20,369 nt of DNA from JBGPJM01 sp041485385 (GTDB lineage: Bacteria > Planctomycetota > Phycisphaerae > Phycisphaerales > UBA1924), in NCBI GenBank assembly GCA_041485385.1, contig JBGPJM010000070.1:1-20369 (forward strand), in the 5' to 3' direction. The notes beneath the pieces were generated by a model. It worked only from the letters and a program-made list of their open reading frames with translations, did not search any database and was not told the DNA's origin. Below are positions 13,056-20,369 of the stretch, one piece after another. The translations under genes and the position numbers were made by a program. Every line of letters starts with the position of its first letter. Position 1 is the first letter of the stretch.

Positions 13056-16000
13056 TTACATCGCGGCGATCTTTCTGCGGAGTTCTTCGGCGTCGGCGCC
13101 GTACTCGGATTTGATCCCGGCGTCGGTGGCCACGGCGTCATCCAGAAGATGCAGGTATCTCTCGGCGTCCTTCTTGTTCCCCTGTGCCGCCCGCAACTGC
13201 CCGAGCCTGAGGAAGATCGGCGGGAGCTCACGCCCCTTGGCGGCGGTAATGGCCCGGAGCAGCACGGTTTCGGCCCTGGGAAGTTCGTTCAACGCCAGAT
13301 ATACGGCGGCCAAGGTGTCCAGGATCGCGGCGTTCGTCGGGGCGGCCTGGGCGGCCTTCTCCGCGAAGGGTCGGGCTTCGGCGGGTCTGTTCAGGCGCGC
13401 GGTCAGCACGTAGCCGACGTTGTTGTTCAGTTCGGCGTCGTCGGGGAAGAGTTCCAGCCCTTTCCGCCAATAGGCGAGGGCCTCTTCGGTGTTTTTGGCG
13501 ACGTGCGCGTAGGTGCCGAGCTGGGCGTAGGCGAACCGGCGCATCTCGGGAGTCTGGCCGCTCTCGGCAATCTGCTTCAGCTCGGAAATCCCCTGGTCCT
13601 TGGTATCGGGCGCGGCCGCCTTCAGGCCGGCCAGGAAGACCGCCCGCCAGCCGACGAACCCGTCCGGCGGATTCAGCTCCAGGATCGCCTTGAAACGGCG
13701 GGACGGGTCGGGGAAGAGCACCTCCATGCCGGAGAAGAACGTATCGACCAAAGAGGGGTCGTCCTTGGCCAGGGCGAGAGCCGCCAGGGCGTCTTTGCTG
13801 GCCTCGGTGGTGCGGTTGAGGCGGAAGAGCACCCGGGAACGCGTGAGCAGCAGGGGGAGGCTCTCGGGGATCTTGAGCTCGGGGGCTTCCAGCACGGCGG
13901 CGGCCTTGGCGGTTTCCGCTGGCTCGACGCGGAGCAGCGAGTCGACGTAGAGCATCGCGTGGTCGGGGGTATGGGAGAGCTGCCAGATGCGCTCGCCGTA
14001 CTTGACGGTCTGGCTCCAGCGTCCCTCGGTGGCGGTGACGCGGGCGCCGTGGCGGAGCCAGTCCAGATCGTTGGGGCGGCGCTGAAGGGCCTGTTCAATG
14101 ACCGAGACGGCCTCGTCGACTTCCCTCCGGTCGAGATGGAGGGCGACGAGCATGAGCCGCAGCGCGTCGTTATCGGGGTCCAGCGTCAGCCCGTCGCGGA
14201 GCGTCGCGATCGAGTCGGACCAGCGGCCGGCGGTGGCGCACAGGGAGGCCAGGCGCTGCCGCGCCGCGATGGAGCGCGGATCAAGGATGATGGCCTGGCG
14301 AAGATCGCTCTCGGCATCGGCGAGCGTGTCGATCTCGCGAGAGAGAAAGTCGGCCCGCTTGATGTATCCCTGCGGGTCGGCTTTGGCGGCGGCGATCGCG
14401 CGGTCGAACAGCTCGCGGGCCGCCGGCCGGTTGCCGGTGGCGGCCAGGAGCTCGGCCTTCATCCGCATCAGGACGGCGTCGGCGTCGACGGTCGCGCCCA
14501 TCGCATCCAGTCGTTTGCGGGCCTCCTCGAACCTGGCCAGGCGAAGCTCGCATTCGATGATGCGCTTCGCGACGAGGTTCCCCGGATCCGGTGCGCCGCC
14601 GTCGAGCACGCGCTGGTAGGCCGTCCGGGCGTCGGCGAATCGGTCGATGGCGTAGAGGAAGTCGCCGAGGTTGCGGTCGGCGGACATCTCCTTCTTGTCC
14701 TGGCGCTTCCGGGCCTCGTCCATCACCTCCATCGCCGCGGAGTAATGGCGGAAGTTCATGAGCATCGCGCCCAGCGAGATGTAGGGCCCGTCGCTGGGCC
14801 TGTCGGCCGGGAGGGTGGCGGCGTAGCGGTCGACGGCGGCACGGGCGCCCTGCATGTCGCCCTGGGCCACGTGCCACTGCGCCAGGAGCTCGACGTTCGC
14901 CGCATCAGACCGCCTGGCCATCAGCGAGTCGATGATGGCCCTGGCCTCGTCCCATCGCTTGCTCTCCATGAGCAGGCCGGCGAACGCGAGGTTGTTGCGT
15001 TCGTTCTCCGGGTCGCGCCGGGCGAGCTGCCGGCGGACCTCCAGGGCCCGGGCCTTGTCGCCCCCGGCGGCGATGGATTCCAGCGAGAGCCACACGTCGA
15101 CGAAGTCCGGATCGGCGGCGGCGACGGTCTCCTTCTGACGCGCCAGTGCCAGGGCCTGGTCGTAGTCCCTGAGCAACCCCTTGGAGCGGAGCATCCCGAC
15201 GATCGAGGGCACGTCGCCCGGGCGGAGGTCGAGCGCCTTGGTGAAGGCCTCGGCGGCCTGCTTGGGCTGCGACATCGCCAGGCGGGTGTTGCCCAGCAGG
15301 CGCCACAGGTCGACGTTCAGCTTGTCGGACTGGCCGAGTTGCTCCAGTGCCGTGGCCCCGGATTCCAGCTTGTTCTCGGCGATGTCCAGCCTGGCGCGGA
15401 ACCACGCGCCCTGCGCGTGGTCGGTGTTCTTTGTCGCGGCGGTCTCGGCGATGCGCCGGGCCGACTCCAGGTCCTTCTCGCCCAGGGCGACCTGGAACTG
15501 GTACTCGATGACGGCGGGGTTGCCGCTGTCGATCTCGGCAGCCTTCGCCAGGGCCTGCTTGGCGAGGTCGGGCTTGCCGGCGCGCTGGAAGGCCAGGAAG
15601 AGCAGCATCTTCTTGTTGAAATCGCTGGCCTCGGAGGCCTCGATGACGGTCGTGATGGCGGCGACGGGGTCCTCCGTGCTCATCGCCTTCTGGTAGTCCT
15701 TGAGCCGCTGCTCGTCGGGGTGCTTGGCGAGGCCCTCGTCGATCACCCGCTTGGCGCCGGCCGTGTCGTCATCGAGCATCCGCAGGCGTGCCAGCGTCAT
15801 GTACAGGCGGGTGTCGTCGGTCCCGGCCGACATCGCCTCGCGGATCACCGCGGAGGCGGCGCTGTAGTCGGGGCTCACGCCCGAGGACAGCTCCTGGGCA
15901 CGGGAGAGGGCCCGCATGACGGGGTCGGGGGAGTCCTTCCCAAGCACCAGATCGTTCAGAGTCTTGAACCGGTCGCGCGCGCTGGCGTCGTCGGGGTTGA

Positions 16001-17597
16001 TCTTGAGGACCTCCGCGAAGCGGTCGGCGGCCTCCTTGTAGTTCCCCTGTCGGAACTCCAGGTTGCCCAGCATCGAGAGCAGGCGGGTGTTGCTGCGGTC
16101 GCGGGCAATCAACTTCAGGTAGAGGTCGCGGGCCGCGCCGATGTTGCCCTCGCGGCCCATCAGATCGGCCAGAATGAGCACGGCCTCCGAGTCGCTGTTG
16201 TTGGTGAGCTGGTTGTATCGGTCGAGCTTGGTGCGGGCGCCGACGACGTCGCCGCGGGCCACGTCGAGCTTGGCGTCGATGAACCAGACGATGTTCTCGT
16301 TCTCGCCGACGTACGCGGCCAGGGTGTTGCGGTACCCCTCGGCGAGTTTGAGCTGCGCGGCCCGCTCCGCCGCCCCCTTGGTCGTCTCCCATTCGGCGAG
16401 CTTCGCCTGGACCTGCCATCTCATCGCCTCGGCGCGCAGGCTGAGGAGCTGGATCCCCTCCAGGCTCAGTTTCGGATCGGGCAGATCGACGACCTTCTGA
16501 AAGGCGGCCAGCGCGTCGGCGATCTTGTTCTGCCCGAGCAGGTTCCGACCCAGTGCGAGCAGGAGGACCGGGTCGGCGGGCCGGCGATCGATGCACTCCT
16601 GGAGCAGCGAGATCACCCCGGCAGGACCGACTTTCGGTGAAGCGGAGATCGTTGCGCAGGCCTGGACGACCGTGGGCGCGTCGAGCTTCTCGGCAGGCTC
16701 GGCCTTGATCGCGCCCAGGAGATGGTCCACCAGCTCGCCCTGGGAGGCCAGCAGGTCGGCGTAGGATGTCTTCGGCGGAGCCGCGCGCAGGGCCTCGTTC
16801 ATCTCGACCTGGAGCAGGCCCAGCCACGAGCGGGAGCCAGCGGGGGCGTTGTCGCGAGCACTCCCCTGGAGCAGCGCACGGGCCTTCTGAATGGCCTGGG
16901 CGGCGGCCGCGTCCTCGTTGGCGGCCCGCGACTGCGACGCGCTGAGCACGTACCACGTCGCCAGCGCCACGCTCGATTCCTCGTCGGTCTTGTCGGCCGT
17001 GGACGCCGCGGCCAGATCGGCCTGCGCCTCGGCGGGCTCCTCCTTGGGGCGCTGGCTTATGCCGATGATGCCGAAGATGGCCATACGGGCCAACCCCCGG
17101 TACCGACGCAGGGGTGCGCCGGCGTCAGGGTTCTCCCGGAACCGCTCTAGGATGTCGTTCACCTGTACGACGAGCGACTCCCACGCCGCCAGGTCGCGTG
17201 GGGCCATGAGCCGTATCTGACGGTAGCGCCCGTCCAGCAGCGGGCGCTGGGCGGCGACACTCGTGGGTGACGAGTTCGACAGCCCATGGAGCGCCATCGC
17301 GTAGTCCGTGACGAACCGGTCGATGTACGCCTGGCGCGGCGTCGGGGTGGTCTGCTGCAGCGCATCGATCCACTTGGCGGTCCACTCGGCGTTGCCCTGG
17401 TTCTTGTTCACGGCCTTGGCGTAGTGCTCGGCGGCCTTCTCGTAGTCCGCCTCCTTCATCCTCTGGTCGCCCATCGCGGCGTGCTGCTCGCCCGTCTTCT
17501 TGAGCGCGTACCACGCGGCGATGACGACGCCCCCCGCCAGGAGCAGCAGGACCGTCACCAGGATCGCCACGAACCGGATATTCACTCGTGATGCCAT
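13056..17597 (-). CDS. Giant membrane-anchored TPR protein of the exosortase/EPS locus
   Basis: A 1513-residue protein with a short basic N-terminus and one TM helix (about 8-30), then almost entirely TPR/Sel1-like helical repeats outside the membrane. Repeats such as YEKAAEHYAKAVNKN, AADRFAEVLKINPDD, AEAFTKALDLRPGD and AVSVIEQALQRRPND can be seen throughout. It is therefore anchored with the TPR solenoid probably in the periplasm or paryphoplasm. In exosortase/PEP-CTERM loci a TPR protein (PrsT type) is a common partner and is thought to scaffold export; this protein is considerably longer. ATG 17597 has AGAGGAAG (RBS) 8-15 bases upstream. It lies 81 bp after the EpsI-like gene. Function is inferred from position only. 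Confidence 0.88.
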   Translation of the reverse strand: MASRVNIRFVAILVTVLLLLAGGVVIAAWYALKKTGEQHAAMGDQRMKEADYEKAAEHYAKAVNKNQGNAEWTAKWIDALQQTTPTPRQAYIDRFVTDYAMALHGLSNSSPTSVAAQRPLLDGRYRQIRLMAPRDLAAWESLVVQVNDILERFRENPDAGAPLRRYRGLARMAIFGIIGISQRPKEEPAEAQADLAAASTADKTDEESSVALATWYVLSASQSRAANEDAAAAQAIQKARALLQGSARDNAPAGSRSWLGLLQVEMNEALRAAPPKTSYADLLASQGELVDHLLGAIKAEPAEKLDAPTVVQACATISASPKVGPAGVISLLQECIDRRPADPVLLLALGRNLLGQNKIADALAAFQKVVDLPDPKLSLEGIQLLSLRAEAMRWQVQAKLAEWETTKGAAERAAQLKLAEGYRNTLAAYVGENENIVWFIDAKLDVARGDVVGARTKLDRYNQLTNNSDSEAVLILADLMGREGNIGAARDLYLKLIARDRSNTRLLSMLGNLEFRQGNYKEAADRFAEVLKINPDDASARDRFKTLNDLVLGKDSPDPVMRALSRAQELSSGVSPDYSAASAVIREAMSAGTDDTRLYMTLARLRMLDDDTAGAKRVIDEGLAKHPDEQRLKDYQKAMSTEDPVAAITTVIEASEASDFNKKMLLFLAFQRAGKPDLAKQALAKAAEIDSGNPAVIEYQFQVALGEKDLESARRIAETAATKNTDHAQGAWFRARLDIAENKLESGATALEQLGQSDKLNVDLWRLLGNTRLAMSQPKQAAEAFTKALDLRPGDVPSIVGMLRSKGLLRDYDQALALARQKETVAAADPDFVDVWLSLESIAAGGDKARALEVRRQLARRDPENERNNLAFAGLLMESKRWDEARAIIDSLMARRSDAANVELLAQWHVAQGDMQGARAAVDRYAATLPADRPSDGPYISLGAMLMNFRHYSAAMEVMDEARKRQDKKEMSADRNLGDFLYAIDRFADARTAYQRVLDGGAPDPGNLVAKRIIECELRLARFEEARKRLDAMGATVDADAVLMRMKAELLAATGNRPAARELFDRAIAAAKADPQGYIKRADFLSREIDTLADAESDLRQAIILDPRSIAARQRLASLCATAGRWSDSIATLRDGLTLDPDNDALRLMLVALHLDRREVDEAVSVIEQALQRRPNDLDWLRHGARVTATEGRWSQTVKYGERIWQLSHTPDHAMLYVDSLLRVEPAETAKAAAVLEAPELKIPESLPLLLTRSRVLFRLNRTTEASKDALAALALAKDDPSLVDTFFSGMEVLFPDPSRRFKAILELNPPDGFVGWRAVFLAGLKAAAPDTKDQGISELKQIAESGQTPEMRRFAYAQLGTYAHVAKNTEEALAYWRKGLELFPDDAELNNNVGYVLTARLNRPAEARPFAEKAAQAAPTNAAILDTLAAVYLALNELPRAETVLLRAITAAKGRELPPIFLRLGQLRAAQGNKKDAERYLHLLDDAVATDAGIKSEYGADAEELRRKIAAM

Positions 17598-17604
17598 CGG
17601 CGTT

Positions 17605-17612
17605 CTTCCTCT
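17605..17612 (-). promoter_or_regulatory. Ribosome binding site of the giant TPR gene
   Basis: The - strand reads AGAGGAAG, 7 bases before the ATG at 17595-17597. It supports this start and is one of the few clear Shine-Dalgarno sites in the locus. Confidence 0.6.
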
Positions 17613-17678
17613 GTGGTTCGCGGGGTGCCTCCCCGGCGTCGGTTCTCTGTCGTGTTCCCTCCCCGGTCCGTCATTCGG

Positions 17679-18614
17679 TCAGCCCCCGCCCGGGGTGCGT
17701 GCCCGCTCCTGTGCGCCGGAGGCCTTGCCGGCCGCACGCTTGCCGTCAACGTCGACCCAGTCGGGCACGCATCGCATGATCTCGGGGAGCATCTCGCTGA
17801 GGATGCTCTGCGCCAGGGCCACGAACTCCCGTTCCGAGGCGGCCGTGGGGCTCGAGAGCTGGACCTTCAGGTAGTAGGCGTAATCGTCCCGCAGGTCGAA
17901 GGCCAGGAGGCGGACGTCCTCGGCGCTCGAGGCCAGCCGGTTGTTGGCGATGAAGAAGTACCCGACGTAGATCACCTGTTTGGATCCCGGCTCGAGGAAG
18001 TCCGTCACCCGGAGGGGGACGGTGCGGTTGTGCAGGTCGTCCTTCTCCGGGTTGGCCGCGACGAGGTCGTAAGGCAGGTGGACTTCCGTTCCCGGGGAGT
18101 CGGAGAAGTCGTTGGGGAGGCGGGCGCTGGAGACGGTCGGGGGGCCCTTGTAGCCGGTCGGCAGGTTCCGCGCCCGCCGCCACGACGAATCGTCCAGCTC
18201 CACCGGAACCACCTTCGAGCCGGTGTTGATGATCCAGCCGTTGCCGGTCATGCACCGCTCGGAAACGTGCGGCACGGTGTCGACCATGCCGGTGTAGTAC
18301 GGAAGGTGGACCTCCACGATCTGCTGGGCGTACTTGCCGCCGCCGGCGATGGGCTTCTTGGCGACGTAGACGCGGGAGACGGTGTTGTCGGTGCCCAGCT
18401 CCTTGGCGATCTCGTGGCTTTCCAGGTGGTCCTGGCCGAGCTGCTTCCACGTCGCCGTTTCGGCCGGGATGGAGCGCGTCTGCCGCTCGGGTTCGATCGG
18501 CAGCTTGCGGAGGTACAGCTTCAGCTTCGACACGGCCGCGTTGATCCCGACCGTGGAGCCGGCAAGCACCACCAGGCACACGATGAACGCCGGGTTGAGC
18601 AGCTTCCGTATCAT
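17679..18614 (-). CDS. EpsI-like exosortase-associated protein
   Basis: A 311-residue protein when started at ATG 18614; a longer reading frame from 18701 would run 29 residues into the exosortase gene. The chosen start overlaps the exosortase stop as ATGA (18611-18614) and begins a basic start plus TM helix (about 8-28: NPAFIVCLVVLAGSTVGINA). The soluble domain, with VEVHLPYYTGMVDTVPHV, YVGYFFIANNR and YYLKVQLSSP, fits the EpsI/DUF3485 family, anchored by one helix and facing the periplasm. EpsI proteins accompany exosortases and are needed for polysaccharide production in some bacteria, though their biochemistry is unclear. The residues after about 285 are polar and probably disordered. Confidence 0.82.
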   Translation of the reverse strand: MIRKLLNPAFIVCLVVLAGSTVGINAAVSKLKLYLRKLPIEPERQTRSIPAETATWKQLGQDHLESHEIAKELGTDNTVSRVYVAKKPIAGGGKYAQQIVEVHLPYYTGMVDTVPHVSERCMTGNGWIINTGSKVVPVELDDSSWRRARNLPTGYKGPPTVSSARLPNDFSDSPGTEVHLPYDLVAANPEKDDLHNRTVPLRVTDFLEPGSKQVIYVGYFFIANNRLASSAEDVRLLAFDLRDDYAYYLKVQLSSPTAASEREFVALAQSILSEMLPEIMRCVPDWVDVDGKRAAGKASGAQERARTPGGG

Positions 18615-19588
18615 GCGGCCGATCCCCCCGCGGACGCCGAGGGTCCCCGGGCGGTGGGGGGGCGCCGGTCGTCGGACGAGACGACGTGATTGAGGATCCA
18701 CACGATGCCCATGTAGGCGCCGAGCCCCGGCACGAGCAGCAATGTGCCGATCAGCGTGTGCGCCTCACCGGAGGCCAGGTTCGAATCGGCCAGCGAGAGC
18801 AGCCCTAGCACGGCGATACGCAGCACGTTGAGGCCCACCGCAACCGGAACGGCCATCATCACCAGCACCACCCGCTGCCACCACCGCGAGCAGGCCACCA
18901 GCGCCACGGCCACGCCCAGCGCCAGGAACGCGATGAGCATGCTCATCCCCGAGCAGGCCTCGGCGACATTCAGCGGCGGCAGCCTGGTTCCGTCGGCGCG
19001 TGTGATATCGATCACGTTGCCGCGCAGGTCCGCCTGCACGCCCAGGATGCGCAGCAAGACATAGGCCCCTTGGGTCGCGACCTGCTGGAGTCGGAAGGTG
19101 ATGAGGATCTCCAGCTTGTTGGCGATCGTCACTCCCAGGAGCATGTACGACATCGGCAGGAAGACGACCTCCATCACCCGCGGTCCGGTCATCAGCAGAA
19201 CCATCCCCAAGAGCGTGATGACCAGGCTGTACCCCTGCCCCATGTGGTTGGGGAAGCCGATGAGGAAGAACACGTAGCACACGATCCCCAGCAAGAACAC
19301 CGCCAGGCCGGGCCAGAAGATCGAGACCGAGGCGCGGGCCAGGTCGGCGCGATGCTGCCACAGGATGTACAGGCTGATCAGCGGCACGAAGTACGAGTGC
19401 GACCAGTCCTCGTGCGACCAGCTATGTTGATGCTGGTTCCGCAGCCAGCTCCAGAAGAGCGCGCCCAGCCCGGCCCCGAGCGCCACGATCATCGTGGCCG
19501 TGGCCGGCGAGAGAACAGTGCGCAGCAACTGTCGTCCCGGATCCAGCGGGTGCTCGGGCGCTGTCCTTGGACTGGAGGCGGTTGTCAC
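18611..19588 (-). CDS. Exosortase (membrane transpeptidase-like)
   Basis: A 325-residue polytopic membrane protein with about eight TM helices. The exosortase catalytic triad is visible: Cys212 in NVAEACSGMSM, Arg257 in NVLRI and His277 in SGEAH. WSHEDWSHSYFVPLISLYIL (57-76) is the conserved N-terminal block. Exosortases cut C-terminal PEP-CTERM-type signals and attach or release proteins at the envelope, often in bacteria that make exopolysaccharide. The start is a GTG at 19588 with a weak GGAGAGA upstream. The subtype is not assigned. No PEP-CTERM cargo gene is in the window. It overlaps the EpsI-like gene. Confidence 0.93.
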   Translation of the reverse strand: MTTASSPRTAPEHPLDPGRQLLRTVLSPATATMIVALGAGLGALFWSWLRNQHQHSWSHEDWSHSYFVPLISLYILWQHRADLARASVSIFWPGLAVFLLGIVCYVFFLIGFPNHMGQGYSLVITLLGMVLLMTGPRVMEVVFLPMSYMLLGVTIANKLEILITFRLQQVATQGAYVLLRILGVQADLRGNVIDITRADGTRLPPLNVAEACSGMSMLIAFLALGVAVALVACSRWWQRVVLVMMAVPVAVGLNVLRIAVLGLLSLADSNLASGEAHTLIGTLLLVPGLGAYMGIVWILNHVVSSDDRRPPTARGPSASAGGSAA

Positions 19589-19945
19589 GTCTGAACTCTC
19601 TCCACGGACTCAAATCAGGGCTGGGGCAGCCGAGCGAACACCGGCCTTGAGACAGCCGGCGCGGACGGGCGGCTCCGTAGGGACCTCGATCAGCACGCCC
19701 GTTGACGTTCTACGCAATCCCGCCGCGGGGGTTCTTGCCCGCCCCGGTGTTTCCAGGCCGGGAGTGCCGATCCGGGCCGTCGCCCCCGAGCTCTTCGGCA
19801 CATCCGGGAGCGTCCTCCCGCCTTGACGGCCTCCAGCCCGATGGTCCGCTATTGTTCGCATCCCGCGCCCGATGGGCTGGACCGACAACCGATGTGTGAA
19901 CAACGAAGCCGGCTGTCCCCGCTCGGCCGCCGGGACAACTTCGCG
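19589..19945. promoter_or_regulatory. 357-bp spacer upstream of the exosortase gene
   Basis: No convincing gene. It contains an inverted pair, CCAGCCC (19832-19838) and GGGCTGG (19874-19880), within CCAGCCCGATGG and GCCCGATGGGCTGG. An operator or a hairpin are both possible. A promoter for the exosortase operon would be expected here, but no -35/-10 pair with normal spacing was found by eye. Confidence 0.4.
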
Positions 19946-20369
19946 TTACCGAACCAGCGACCTGTCTGTGCCGAAGACGTCACCGGCGAAGTTCCGATCC
20001 AAGATGAATCCGAACCCGTAGCTGGCCCGCAGGCCGTTCCGGAAGACCGCCAAGGGCACGGCCCAGAAGTTGGTCCCGACGTTGATCGTGTCGTTGGACT
20101 TCAGGTACACCTCCGGCTGGGTCCGCTTGGCGATCGCTCGCAGATTCAGTCGGATCGTCGCCTGGCGGTCCTTGCCCACCCGCCTGGTGATGTCCACCCG
20201 TTCGGGGATGGCGATGCTGGACAGGCCGCCGGCCGAAACCACGGCCTGTTCGATGGTGATGTGCCCGTTGGGCGGCAGGTTATAGGGGCCCGGGCGCGAG
20301 ACTGCGCCGGTCATATAGAACAACCCGTTGTCCGAAACCGGTATCCGCACCACGTCGCCGGGCTTGATC
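19946..20369 (-). CDS. Wza-like polysaccharide export protein, C-terminal part (5' end outside window)
   Basis: The frame is open through the right edge; the GTG at 20353 is internal. The visible part begins IKPGDVVRIP and contains an SLBB domain (VSDNGLFYMTGAVSRPGPY...LPPNGHITIEQAVVSAGGLS), followed by VYLKSNDTINVGTNFW. This is the soluble-ligand-binding beta-grasp repeat of outer-membrane polysaccharide export proteins (Wza/BexD/EpsA). These form the channel through which capsule or exopolysaccharide leaves the cell, partnering Wzz/BY-kinase proteins such as the one at 10646. The tail (ASYGFGFILDRNFAGDVFG) is typical of planctomycete and proteobacterial relatives. Signal peptide and N-terminal poly-export domain are outside the window. 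Stop is TAA. Confidence 0.87.
   Translation of the reverse strand, partial: IKPGDVVRIPVSDNGLFYMTGAVSRPGPYNLPPNGHITIEQAVVSAGGLSSIAIPERVDITRRVGKDRQATIRLNLRAIAKRTQPEVYLKSNDTINVGTNFWAVPLAVFRNGLRASYGFGFILDRNFAGDVFGTDRSLVR

Noticed and set aside
13149..16640. A 1163-residue + strand open frame.
   Set aside because: It is antisense to the giant TPR gene; long antisense frames are expected at this GC content, and the translation is Gly/Arg/Val-rich without domains.
19610..19903. A 97-residue - strand open frame in the exosortase upstream spacer.
   Set aside because: No ribosome site, no recognisable domain, and composition typical of random GC-rich DNA.

Overview
The window looks like a chromosomal piece of a high-GC member of the Planctomycetota, most likely close to the Phycisphaerae. 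This rests on the combination of an exosortase/EpsI pair, a very large membrane-anchored TPR protein, a kinesin-light-chain-type TPR protein of the kind planctomycetes often fuse to Ser/Thr kinases, and high GC in most genes. The taxonomic call is inference. No rRNA, tRNA, CRISPR array or phage gene was seen.

Left part (1-4483, all + strand). A TPR gene enters from the left edge, with its 126-bp units still nearly identical. It is followed by three small secretory genes: a vanadium-haloperoxidase/PAP2-type enzyme (1515-2816), a cupin (3128-3598) and an unrecognised secreted protein (3848-4483). The first two share a duplicated module: about 160 bp of untranslated leader with three hairpins, a Shine-Dalgarno block and the first 29 coding bases. 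The cupin and the third gene share a 19-bp piece of signal-peptide DNA. Each of the three genes is followed within 14-61 bp by a full or partial copy of a palindromic repeat beginning GGCGGGTGGCACT. The region therefore reads as 'leader - secreted gene - repeat' cassettes. This is the most novel-looking part of the window.

Middle (4484-4843). A convergent, gene-free spacer that is rich in pyrimidines and A-tracts. It holds a 20-bp tandem pair, a 14-bp tandem pair and five copies of a 14-mer at about 20-bp spacing.

Right part (4844-20369, all - strand, transcribed right to left). This is an envelope/exopolysaccharide locus. In transcription order it contains a Wza-like SLBB export protein (cut by the right edge), exosortase, EpsI-like protein, a 1513-residue TPR protein, a Wzz/BY-kinase-type chain-length protein, a nucleotide-sugar epimerase, a WecA/MraY-type undecaprenyl-phosphate sugar-phosphate transferase, a ParA ATPase, a VanZ-like protein and a CitMHS/NhaD-type antiporter. 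Four junctions are 4-bp start/stop overlaps (exosortase/EpsI, epimerase/WecA, ParA/VanZ, VanZ/antiporter), so translational coupling is likely. The first seven genes plausibly make, regulate and export a surface polysaccharide and sort proteins to the envelope. The last three are probably read through from the same operon, but their link to polysaccharide is unproven. The BY-kinase domain lacks the Walker A lysine, which suggests a non-catalytic regulator.
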